Assembly: GCF_037044555.1 (NCBI RefSeq)
Contig: NZ_CP146275.1
Coordinates: 2,398,501 to 2,462,500, forward strand
DNA length: 64,000 nt
Direction of reading: 5' to 3'
Source: Pelagibacterium nitratireducens
Lineage (GTDB): Bacteria; Pseudomonadota; Alphaproteobacteria; Rhizobiales; Devosiaceae
The position numbers and the translations under genes were made by a program. The notes below the pieces were generated by a model. That model did no database searches, was not told where the DNA came from, and worked only from the letters and a program-made list of their open reading frames with translations. Positions 34,879 through 42,964 of the stretch are shown here, in pieces (position 1 is the first letter of the stretch; each line of letters begins with the position of its first letter).

Positions 34879-36855
34879 ATGACAATCGAGGTCAAGGGAA
34901 CACGATCGGAAACACAGGCCCAGCCGCCTTCGGAAAAATTCGATTTCTTCAATCCAAAGCGGCGCCTGACAATGCTCCCGGTTCATGCCGGGGCCGTCAT
35001 CATCATGATGGCACTCTATGTCCGCAGCTTTTTCGACACCGCGGTGACAAGGAGCGCAGCGGAACCCTCTGGGGCAAAAAACAAACCCGAACCGGAGCCC
35101 GATGAGCACAGAATGCGGGAACACGCCAACGAGCGTGACCACTCGGATCGGGATGGATCTTCGCGGGCCGGGCGGGTCGCTGATTTCGGCAAGGACGACT
35201 CCAGTCACACGATCGACTGGTCGCCCAACGTCCTGCTCGCAGACACAACCACACCGTTCCAGTTCACTCAATTTTCATTCGAGATTGCCGGACTTTCAGC
35301 ATTTCCGTCAGCCTACGGCATCGTGTCGTCCAACGATAACCGGCAGACGCAATCGCCCGGTAATGTGGTCCCATTTCCAACCGCTGCCGGTCCCGGAAGC
35401 GATCGGAACGAGCCCGGCGACGAGAACACCGACCCGCCCGAGGCCACAAAGCCCAATCGCGCCCCGAGGCTCGACGGCCCCGTGCGGCTCAACGATGTCT
35501 TTGCCGGTCAGGCTGTCCTGTTCAGTCTCTACCACCTGCTTTGGGGGGCAACCGATCCCGACGGAGATCAGCTCGCCGTCGGAGATGTCAGTGCAGATGC
35601 CCTCTCGCTCGAGGCCGTCGAGGGTGGTTGGCGCGTGACGACCGAGGCTGGCATGCTTGGCCCGGTGACGCTGACCTATTCCATCACGGATGGTGAAGCC
35701 GTGGTCTGGCAAACGGCCCGTTTCGATATCGTGCGCAAGACCCAGACCCTTACGCCGGGCAATGATCTTTTTGTCGGATCCCCTTTCGACGATGACATCG
35801 ACGCCCTGGCCGGTGACGACATCATCGACGCCATGGGCGGCAATGATCTTGTGGTCGGGGGCTCCGGCCATGATCACATCATGGCCGGAGCGGGCGATGA
35901 CGTTCTATATGGCGGAACGGGCAACGATATGATGTTCGGCGGCGAGGGCGACGACATCCTTTACGGCGGCCATGGCGCCGACCGTCTTTTCGGCGATCAG
36001 GGCGACGACACCCTCTATGGCGAAGACGGCGACGATTATCTCGACGGCGGCGAGGGCGACGATATTCTCGAAGGCGGCGCCGGGCACGATTTTCTTTCCG
36101 GCGGCACGGGCCACGACGTCCTCGTCGGAGGGGCCGGCAACGATCGTTTGCACGGAAATGACGGTGATGACTTGCTCGATGCGGGCACCGGCAATGACCG
36201 CCTCGAAGGCGGCATCGGAAACGATGTCCTGCGCGCAGGCGCGGGCGATGACGTTGTCGAGGCCGGCCAAGGCAACGATGTCGTTATCGGAGGGGCCGGA
36301 GACGACACCAATGCCGGTGGTGAGGGCTATGATGTCCTCGATTATTCCGAAAGCGCCGAAGACCTGCTTATTCACACAGGAACGGGCCAGGCGAGTGGCG
36401 ATTCCATCGGCGACGATGAGTTCAACGGCTTTGAGGAAATTACCGGAGGAGCCGGCGACGATCTGTTCGTGATCACCGGATCGGCGCATGTGCTATCCGG
36501 TGGTCGCGGTCGGGATACGTTCGTTTTCGAGGTTACCGACGACAGCCCCATCATGAGCGACGATCTGGTTCATGACATTTTGGATTTCGTTGTCGGCGAT
36601 CGGGTGCGGGTGCGTGATTACGACATCAGCCGGGACGTCCGCGCCACAGAGCGTGACATGTTCCGCACGGTCTATGGCGATGATGACGACAACTGGTTGC
36701 GCTCGGAGTTCCCGCTGCTCGTCACCCACGACCAGGTCGATGGAACCGACGTGACGGTCGTGGCAGCCGACATCAATGGAGATGCGGTCATGGACTTCAC
36801 CCTCAACATTTTCGGTCTTCATCTCAACTACGCCAACGACACCCTTTCGGCATGA
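34879..36855 (+). CDS. RTX protein with N-terminal membrane anchor and cadherin-like domain
   Basis: A 658-residue protein. A short cytoplasmic head is followed by a hydrophobic helix at about 36-52 (HAGAVIIMMALYVRSFF), a polar, charged, low-complexity linker to about 200 and a cadherin-like domain at about 205-290 (NRAPRLDGPVRLNDV, WGATDPDGDQLAVGD). At least ten RTX nonapeptides (GGxGxDxLxG type) lie at about 295-490, with a C-terminal capping domain. RTX substrates normally lack an N-terminal helix, so this one may stay tethered to the inner membrane or mark a different export route. Encoded between exporter ATPase and adaptor. The start is the ATG 2 nt after the upstream stop. Confidence 0.82.
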   Translation: MTIEVKGTRSETQAQPPSEKFDFFNPKRRLTMLPVHAGAVIIMMALYVRSFFDTAVTRSAAEPSGAKNKPEPEPDEHRMREHANERDHSDRDGSSRAGRVADFGKDDSSHTIDWSPNVLLADTTTPFQFTQFSFEIAGLSAFPSAYGIVSSNDNRQTQSPGNVVPFPTAAGPGSDRNEPGDENTDPPEATKPNRAPRLDGPVRLNDVFAGQAVLFSLYHLLWGATDPDGDQLAVGDVSADALSLEAVEGGWRVTTEAGMLGPVTLTYSITDGEAVVWQTARFDIVRKTQTLTPGNDLFVGSPFDDDIDALAGDDIIDAMGGNDLVVGGSGHDHIMAGAGDDVLYGGTGNDMMFGGEGDDILYGGHGADRLFGDQGDDTLYGEDGDDYLDGGEGDDILEGGAGHDFLSGGTGHDVLVGGAGNDRLHGNDGDDLLDAGTGNDRLEGGIGNDVLRAGAGDDVVEAGQGNDVVIGGAGDDTNAGGEGYDVLDYSESAEDLLIHTGTGQASGDSIGDDEFNGFEEITGGAGDDLFVITGSAHVLSGGRGRDTFVFEVTDDSPIMSDDLVHDILDFVVGDRVRVRDYDISRDVRATERDMFRTVYGDDDDNWLRSEFPLLVTHDQVDGTDVTVVAADINGDAVMDFTLNIFGLHLNYANDTLSA

Positions 36856-36880
36856 GTAACGCGTACCCAGGAGCCAGATC

Positions 36881-38218
36881 ATGAGTGCCATCGAAATCGC
36901 CAACCTCAATCATCGGCGCGCCAGAAGCGGCGCTGACGACAAGCGCTACTCGTTCAGGGGTCGGGTGGTGTTCGCTACCATCTTCGGCGTTCTTCTCATT
37001 GGCGGGGTCGGTGGCTGGGCGGCTACCGCCCCGCTCTCGAGCGCTGTCATCGGGGTCGGCACCGTTCTCGTCGATCAGGACATCAAGCTCGTCCAGCATC
37101 CCGATGGGGGCGTAGTCAAATCCATTGCCGTCCGCGAGGGTGACTTCGTCACCGAGGGGCAGGTGCTTGTCCGCCTCGATGACGCGCAGATCCGCGCCGA
37201 GCGCACAATCCTTCAAGGACAGTTGTCGGAACTCGAGGTACGCCGCGCGCGCCTTTTTGCGGAGGCCAACAGTACGCCCGACATGACGCTTTCTGAAGAA
37301 TTGCTGACCGCCTTTCCCGCCGTCGCCCAAATCTTTGAAGGCGAGCAACAGGTCTTTACGGGCAATCTGGCGCGCCACCAGTCTCAGCGTGAGCAACTGG
37401 CTCTCCAGATCGATCAGCTCAACCAGGAGATCGAAGGCCTCGAATTCCAGGTCACCGCCACCCGTTCGGAACTCGAACTTGCCCGCGCCGAACTCGACCG
37501 ATTCCGTCGACTGGCCGAAAACAACCTTGTCGAAACGGCGCGGGTCTCCGCCGCCGAACGGGACGTGGTCAGGCTTCAGGGACAAACAGGTGACCTCAAT
37601 ACGTCCATTGCCCGGGCGCGCGTGCGGATCGCCGATGTCGAACTTCAGATTCTCGATCTCGATGGCACGCGTCAGACCGAAGCCCAGCGCGAATTGCGCG
37701 CCGTAGAGGCCCAGATCGCCGAAGTCGAGGAGCGCCTGGGAGCCGCCGAAGCCCAGTTTGCGCGCACGGAAATTCTTGCAACCGCAACAGGCGTGGTCAA
37801 CGAACTCAACATCGCAACCATCGGCGGCGTTATCTCCCCCGCCGAGCGCATTGCGACGATAGTGCCCGAGGATGCCGATCTTACCATCGAGTTCCGCGTG
37901 GCGCTCAACGACATCGACCAGATCCATGTCGATCAGCCGGCGACACTGCGCTTCAGTGCCTTCAATCACCGCACAACGCCCGAAGTCGAAGGCACGGTCA
38001 CCAGGATATCCGCCGCCGCCCAGCAGGACACCCAGACCGGCGAAAGCTTTTACGTCGCCCAGGTCCATGCCCAGGACCCCGAAGTGGCGCTCGGTGCAGG
38101 CCAGCTCGTACCCGGCATGCCGGTAGAAGTTTTCGTCGAAACCGAGCGACAGACAGCGCTTGCTTACTTCCTCAAGCCGTTCACCGATCAGGTCACACGC
38201 GCCTTCCGGGAAGAGTAA
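36881..38218 (+). CDS. Type I secretion membrane fusion protein (HlyD/PrtE family)
   Basis: A 445-residue periplasmic adaptor. It has one N-terminal membrane helix at about 26-46 (VVFATIFGVLLIGGVGGWAA), a lipoyl-like half domain (VKSIAVREGDFVTEGQVLVRLD), a long coiled coil at about 95-290 rich in E/Q/R/L and the second lipoyl half plus beta-barrel (ILATATGVVNELNIATIGGVISPAE). The C-terminus VPGMPVEVFVETERQTALAYFLKPF is typical of HlyD/PrtE. Links the ATPase to a TolC-type outer-membrane channel, which is not encoded in the window. RBS AGGAGCC precedes the ATG. Confidence 0.92.
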   Translation: MSAIEIANLNHRRARSGADDKRYSFRGRVVFATIFGVLLIGGVGGWAATAPLSSAVIGVGTVLVDQDIKLVQHPDGGVVKSIAVREGDFVTEGQVLVRLDDAQIRAERTILQGQLSELEVRRARLFAEANSTPDMTLSEELLTAFPAVAQIFEGEQQVFTGNLARHQSQREQLALQIDQLNQEIEGLEFQVTATRSELELARAELDRFRRLAENNLVETARVSAAERDVVRLQGQTGDLNTSIARARVRIADVELQILDLDGTRQTEAQRELRAVEAQIAEVEERLGAAEAQFARTEILATATGVVNELNIATIGGVISPAERIATIVPEDADLTIEFRVALNDIDQIHVDQPATLRFSAFNHRTTPEVEGTVTRISAAAQQDTQTGESFYVAQVHAQDPEVALGAGQLVPGMPVEVFVETERQTALAYFLKPFTDQVTRAFREE

Positions 38219-38250
38219 GACAATCAAGTTTTGATTTTTGTCAAAAAGGC

Positions 38251-38266
38251 CTAGTCCAAGGTCCAG
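38251..38266 (+). promoter_or_regulatory. Degenerate copy of the CTGGACC palindrome before the orphan regulator
   Basis: CTAGTCCAAGGTCCAG matches 14 of 16 bases of the palindrome at 25745 and is likewise followed by an AT-rich stretch (ATTAATTTTCGATAATTAA). It lies 125 nt before the ATG of the response regulator, inside an AT-rich intergenic region (38219-38390) that contrasts with the surrounding GC-rich DNA. The right half-site is intact and the left arm has two changes. Confidence 0.6.
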
Positions 38267-38390
38267 ATTAATTTTCGATAATTAATCAACTTTCAAGGAA
38301 CAGGTCTCCGGTTGCTTATTTACTGTTTGTTTACGGTCAAATATAGTTTTCTATATGAGGAGGGGCAGAAAAAACCAAGGGGGAGCGGTG

Positions 38391-39056
38391 ATGACACATC
38401 GTCTAAAGCTGGCATTTGCGGATGATCACCCGGCAATGTTGCGCGGACTTGTTTCCGTGTTTGAAGACTATGCCGAATATGAGGTGATCGCGACCGCCGT
38501 CACAGCAGACGACGCGCTCGAAATCGTGAAACTGCAGGCGCCGGACGTCATCTTCCTGGATCTGTCGATGCCGGGGGATGTTTTCGGAACCATCAAGTCG
38601 ATAGCAAGCGGGCACCCGCAAACCAAGGTCATCATCTATACGGCTTTCTCCAGCACGGAGTCGGCAGTCAAGGCGATGGACATGGGCGCTATCGGTTTTG
38701 TGCTCAAGGGCGGCCCCATGGCCGAGCTCACAGAAGCGCTTCGGTCCGCGGTTTCCAGCGATTTGTATATCAGCCGACAGTTCGCATCCAGCGTGCTCAC
38801 CGGCCTGCGCGAACGCAGCAAGCGGCGTGAGATCAACGACGCCGTTCGGCTAAACCTTCGCGAAAAGCAGATCGTCGCCCATCTTTTCGAAGCGCAAACC
38901 AACAAGGAAATCGCTCGTCACCTCAATCTGAGCGAGAAGACGATCAAGCACTACATGTCCAGCCTCATGCAAAAGCTAAAGGCCCGCAATCGCGTGGAAG
39001 TCGTGATCGCCGCCCGCCGCCAACAAGAGGCCCAAAGCCCCAGCGCCACGCAGTAA
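38391..39056 (+). CDS. Orphan LuxR/NarL-type response regulator
   Basis: A 221-residue regulator. The receiver has ADDHP, the phospho-acceptor Asp in DVIFLDLSMPG, a Thr in VIIYTAF and the Lys in VLKGG. The C-terminal LuxR HTH is LREKQIVAHLFEAQTNKEIARHLNLSEKTIKHYMSSLMQKL. The ATG at 38391 is preferred (GGGGGAG upstream) over a start 12 codons earlier. No kinase gene is adjacent; its partner may be the kinase at 24172 or another. Because a similar palindrome lies before it and before the peroxidase, it is a candidate controller of both. Confidence 0.9.
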   Translation: MTHRLKLAFADDHPAMLRGLVSVFEDYAEYEVIATAVTADDALEIVKLQAPDVIFLDLSMPGDVFGTIKSIASGHPQTKVIIYTAFSSTESAVKAMDMGAIGFVLKGGPMAELTEALRSAVSSDLYISRQFASSVLTGLRERSKRREINDAVRLNLREKQIVAHLFEAQTNKEIARHLNLSEKTIKHYMSSLMQKLKARNRVEVVIAARRQQEAQSPSATQ

Positions 39057-39121
39057 GGCCTTTGTTTCTATCTGGGTTGGTCGCCCGACACCTGCCGCCT
39101 GTTCATTCGGTCGGAGACCTC

Positions 39122-39223
39122 GAGCCGTTCAGGATTTGCTTGAATCAAATCCTCGGCTCTAACCCCTTGTTTTGTCGCGTGTCCGAACCGCAAAACCGTG
39201 CCACTTTTGCTGGACACGCTCTA
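39122..39223. repeat. Two-hairpin intergenic repeat, copy 3 (shortened)
   Basis: A 102-bp copy. It has the first stem GAGCC...GGCTC enclosing AGGATTTG with CAAATCCT, then GCGTGTCC paired with GGACACGC. It lacks about 25 bp of the second loop (the TTTCCAT...CGAGGACATG part) present in copies 1 and 2. The right end, GCTCTAGA, supplies the stop codon of the small leftward gene at 39221-39394. It lies between convergent genes like the other copies. Confidence 0.85.
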
Positions 39224-39394
39224 GAACGCGTGCCGCAGGAGGGGAACGGGATCGATTTCGGGAAAGAACGCCGTCTCGAACCGCTCGACAGGTGCAAGGC
39301 AGGGATCTGATCCTGCATTGCCGGCAAGCGCTGCGTGCAGCGTGAAGGGCGGCAGCAGGAAGACGAAAAGAAATGCCCAAAGGGGGTAGCGCAT
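39221..39394 (-). CDS. Small predicted secreted protein, 57 residues
   Basis: Reads from an ATG with GGAGAA 8 nt upstream. A signal peptide, MRYPLWAFLFVFLLPPFTLH then AALA, is followed by only about 33 mature residues, with one Cys and ending PVPLLRHAF. It lies downstream of the GT2/BcsB-like/SQD1-like genes in the same direction. The TAG stop is formed by the end of repeat copy 3. It could be a genuine short peptide or a gene truncated by the repeat. I recognise no family. Confidence 0.5.
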   Translation of the reverse strand: MRYPLWAFLFVFLLPPFTLHAALAGNAGSDPCLAPVERFETAFFPEIDPVPLLRHAF

Positions 39395-39467
39395 GGCACC
39401 GGTTCTCCGGCTTTATCCAACGGGATGAAGCGGAAACATCATGACCCCTGGTGAACCAACGGGCGCT

Positions 39468-41306
39468 TTAAGAAGTCGGTTGCATTTTATCTTGTGTTGC
39501 AGATGGAGGCGGGAGCAGGAGCGCACCTTCATGTGACGCCGTCTGGCTGAAGGCGATCGAGAGTACGGATTCGAGCGTCAGATAGGATCTTACCAGCCTG
39601 AACACCACATATTCGGGCAACCCGATCAGTGCGCCGATCCGGCCATTGGCCAGAGCCGCAAAAGCCGCCATAAGCGCTGGGGCACCCAGAACGACAGCGA
39701 CAACCGCCTGAATGGTCAGCGGGCTGAGGGGGTTGAACCCAGTGAAATAGTAGAGCACGCCAAAGATCACCAACGGCACCGTCATGGCCCGGCGGCCTGA
39801 ATTGAGCAGCATGAAGGGCAAGATGATCTTGCCACGCACCGAGGGCATCCAGCCGTCCAGGTAATCGCGGTTGCGCGAAGAGACATGGTAGACCGAGCGG
39901 AACCAGCGCATGCGCTGCTCGCGCAGATGCTTCCAGCTTGCGGGCACCTCGGAAACATAGGTCACGGTCGGGTCGCCGACGATGCGAAAGCCCATCTCGC
40001 CGATGCGCAACGACATGTCGGTGTCCTCCCCGTTCATGCCGCCGGTAAAACCCCCGGCGTCGCGCACGGCCTCTGTCCGATAAACGGCAAACATGCCCGG
40101 CACACCGACAATGGCGTCAACCGCTCCGTGCGCCACCTGATAATAGCCGTGCTTGAGCAGCGTTTCGAGATTACGGGCCCTATCGAACTTGCCGGTCCCC
40201 GGAGCAATCGGCAGTCCTCCCACCACACCGACATCGCCGCGCCAGAAATGGCGCACCGCGCGCCAAACCGCAGCAGGGGAAACCTGGGTATCGGCATCGA
40301 TACGGATGACGATTTCGGTGGCGGTCAGGCCGATACCCGCATTGAGCGCATTCGACTTGCCTGGCACCGGCACGTCCACCACCCGCCCGTGCAGGTGCGG
40401 CATCTCCGCAAAGGTTCGCGCTGCCATTTGGGCGGTCCCGTCAGTCGAGCAGTTATCGAGCACCAACACATGCACGGCGCCGTCATATTGGGCGGCCGCT
40501 TTCTCAAGCGCGGCCAGCGTGTGCGGCAGGATGTGGGCTTCGTTGTGGGCAGGAATGATGACTGTCACCGGCGGACAATATTTGGGCCTGCGCCGTATCA
40601 AGGCGCGGATCGTCCCGAGTACGTAAAGCAGGAAGAACAGCACCGGCAGGAACAAGAAGACCCCCGGTCCCGTCCCTCCCAGCAGCGCGACGGAGCGAAG
40701 ATCGCCCACCAGAGGCAGATCAAGCGTGTCGATCCACAGCGAAACTGCAATCGCCGCCCCCACGGCCAGCACGATCATGACGAACGAGGTCGCCTTGAAG
40801 CGCGCACTGAAGGGCGCGAAAGGAGCTCTGCGGGGCATCGTTCCCTGGTCGAGCAGGCGGATCGAAAAGATATAAAAGCCGAACAGCCCGGAGAGAATTT
40901 CAACCACATGGATCGAATAGACGAAGCCGGTCAGTCGATAGGCCGCTATGTTGATGAGATCGAATGCAGCGCAAACAACGATGTAATAGAGCGTGACTTC
41001 CAGGAAAAAACGGAGCCGCTGGGGTGCTCTGGCGCCAACCACAGCCGAAAAGGCGACGATGAACGAAACGATAAAAATGCGTAGGGGAATGGAGTGGGTG
41101 CCCAGATAGGGCGAGAACACAACGTCGCCATTGGGGAAAAACGTGGCAAACGGTTCGGCGCTGACAACGGCCAGCAAAGTCGCGGCCATCGCAGTGAAAA
41201 TCAGCAACAGGCTCGGCGCCGCCCAGACGGATAGCGGCCGCGTCAGTTTTGCCGGCGCGCTGTCCACCGACCAATAGTCGTGATCCCGTGAAGCGCGCTG
41301 CAGCAT
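39468..41306 (-). CDS. Processive membrane glycosyltransferase family 2
   Basis: A 612-residue inner-membrane synthase. Several N-terminal helices span about residues 27-235, the cytosolic GT-A domain lies at about 250-475 and four or so helices follow at 485-590. The domain shows VTVIIPAHNEAHILP, VLDNCSTDGT, the metal-binding RIDADTQVS, the acceptor NGEDTDMSLRI and the product-channel QRMRWFRS (QxxRW) of cellulose, hyaluronan and chitin synthases. It should polymerise and extrude a glycan. It begins 2 nt after the BcsB-like gene, so the pair probably works as a BcsA/BcsB-like complex, with sugar supplied by the SQD1-like enzyme. No PilZ domain was seen. Confidence 0.88.
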   Translation of the reverse strand: MLQRASRDHDYWSVDSAPAKLTRPLSVWAAPSLLLIFTAMAATLLAVVSAEPFATFFPNGDVVFSPYLGTHSIPLRIFIVSFIVAFSAVVGARAPQRLRFFLEVTLYYIVVCAAFDLINIAAYRLTGFVYSIHVVEILSGLFGFYIFSIRLLDQGTMPRRAPFAPFSARFKATSFVMIVLAVGAAIAVSLWIDTLDLPLVGDLRSVALLGGTGPGVFLFLPVLFFLLYVLGTIRALIRRRPKYCPPVTVIIPAHNEAHILPHTLAALEKAAAQYDGAVHVLVLDNCSTDGTAQMAARTFAEMPHLHGRVVDVPVPGKSNALNAGIGLTATEIVIRIDADTQVSPAAVWRAVRHFWRGDVGVVGGLPIAPGTGKFDRARNLETLLKHGYYQVAHGAVDAIVGVPGMFAVYRTEAVRDAGGFTGGMNGEDTDMSLRIGEMGFRIVGDPTVTYVSEVPASWKHLREQRMRWFRSVYHVSSRNRDYLDGWMPSVRGKIILPFMLLNSGRRAMTVPLVIFGVLYYFTGFNPLSPLTIQAVVAVVLGAPALMAAFAALANGRIGALIGLPEYVVFRLVRSYLTLESVLSIAFSQTASHEGALLLPPPSATQDKMQPTS

Positions 41307-41308
41307 GG

Positions 41309-42964
41309 TCAGAGGTCGATCAGAATGACCGCTGCGTTGTCATCCAAACGTTCGATCAGCGCAGCGGCGCGCGGGTCGGCAATCGCGATCAGGATTGGGT
41401 CCCTGTCCCCATCGGGTACCGCCAGCCAGATCGTGTGCGCACCGGCCCCGAACTCTCCGGCAAGACGCAGCGCCGATCTCAGGCCATCGGCTGTGGTGAT
41501 TTCGATGCTGGCGGTCGCGGTATCGCGTTCCGTGCCAAACACAGCGTCGCTCCCGGCCGGCAGGAAGCGTCCCAGCATCGCAGCGGCAGTGCGCGCTTCG
41601 CCGCGCGTCAGCGGGGTCGTCACACCGAGCCCGATGGCCGGTTCTGCGGCCAGCGCACGCACCATTTGCGGCCAGCCGCCAGTGGGCTGGACACCTTGCG
41701 GGGTCAGGCGCGAGGTGGGCAGCAATTGGGCCTGGGCATCGGGGCCGACCCGGCAAATGGAATCATTGGGGGTGGTGTCGATAAGTTCGACAAGAATGGT
41801 GTTCGACAGGGTCTGGATACCGGACGGCAATGTCACATCGAGAGAAATGGTATCGCCCTGCCCGTTAAAGCGCCCGGTCTCGAGCAGATTGCCATTGAGC
41901 GAAACGCGCACCACCCAGTCATTGCCTGGAGCAAGCGTCGACGTCTTGAGCTCAAGGGCAAAGCGCCGTGGCATCAGGCCGCCGGGCAGATCGGCAAGGG
42001 CGTAAGGGATTGTCCAGCGCCGCGAGCCGCGGAAATTCTTGAGCAGGGTTTCGGCCGAGAGCTTGTCGACGGTTACTGGCCATGCGTCGGGCACGGGCCG
42101 TATCGCTGCCGGCATGCGCGCCGCAAGCACCCCTTCGATCCCCGCTTCCCCAGCTATCGCTACATGGCCCTCGGCGTCGAGCGCGAGAGCTGGCTGGGTG
42201 CCTTGTGCCATGACGATGTCGGGCACTGTGTCATTGGCGGCAAACCGCACTTCCATACCCTTGCGGGCGAAATCCTGCCGCGCCCAGATCGCCAGCGCCT
42301 GTGTGCCTGTCTCGGCTCCCAGGTCCAGCCAAGCGGGATCGGACATCGTGGCAATCCTGACAGCCCTTGTATCGACCGGGTCGTCGGTCAACAGGGCCAG
42401 CCCGCTGTCATCGCTCAGGGTGACCGCCGCGCCTGAATTGGCGGCATCCGCCGGGCATATCTGTCCCGTGCTGGTCGTACCGCGTCCCTCGAATGTCACG
42501 ACCACGACATCGGACAGCAAATCGTTCTGTTCGAGGGCGATTTCGACTTCGTGACGTGACTGTCCCGGATCGAGCACCACTTCGCCCCGGCGTACGCCAT
42601 CGACGTTGATGGTCATGCGCCCGTCGCCTTGCATGCCCAATTGCACATCAAAAGCGAGGCGAAGCGCGCCGGCAGTAAAATTGACGCCGGCGGGCAAAGC
42701 AAAGCGGATTTCGGTCGAATCGGGAAAGCCGGCCAATCCGATCCATTGATCGGCTCGGGGGCGAGGAATCCAGATTTCGGTGGCGGACTCCTGCTCGGCC
42801 GATTCGGGTTCCGCGACCGATAATTCCAGCTGCGGCAGTGCCGCTGTGTCGACGGCCGAGGTTAGCCGGCCCAGCACATCGCTATCGCGCGTATAAGCCA
42901 CCGCGAGGCCGACGATCATGAAGCTCAGAACTGCGATAAACAGCAGCCGCAGAAGGTCTTTCAT
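41309..42964 (-). CDS. BcsB-like periplasmic polysaccharide synthase subunit
   Basis: A 551-residue protein with an N-terminal hydrophobic helix (residues 5-24, RLLFIAVLSFMIVGLAVAY). Repeated jelly-roll/flavodoxin-like segments of the cellulose synthase BcsB family follow: FDVQLGMQGDGRMTINVDG, LSVSLNG-like VRVSLNGNLLETGRF and LPSGIQTLSNTILVELIDT. True BcsB ends in a membrane anchor helix; here the C-terminus (AAVILIDL) has no obvious helix, so the complex may be arranged differently. It overlaps the SQD1-like gene by ATGA. Its role as partner of the GT2 is inferred from adjacency. Confidence 0.72.
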   Translation of the reverse strand: MKDLLRLLFIAVLSFMIVGLAVAYTRDSDVLGRLTSAVDTAALPQLELSVAEPESAEQESATEIWIPRPRADQWIGLAGFPDSTEIRFALPAGVNFTAGALRLAFDVQLGMQGDGRMTINVDGVRRGEVVLDPGQSRHEVEIALEQNDLLSDVVVVTFEGRGTTSTGQICPADAANSGAAVTLSDDSGLALLTDDPVDTRAVRIATMSDPAWLDLGAETGTQALAIWARQDFARKGMEVRFAANDTVPDIVMAQGTQPALALDAEGHVAIAGEAGIEGVLAARMPAAIRPVPDAWPVTVDKLSAETLLKNFRGSRRWTIPYALADLPGGLMPRRFALELKTSTLAPGNDWVVRVSLNGNLLETGRFNGQGDTISLDVTLPSGIQTLSNTILVELIDTTPNDSICRVGPDAQAQLLPTSRLTPQGVQPTGGWPQMVRALAAEPAIGLGVTTPLTRGEARTAAAMLGRFLPAGSDAVFGTERDTATASIEITTADGLRSALRLAGEFGAGAHTIWLAVPDGDRDPILIAIADPRAAALIERLDDNAAVILIDL

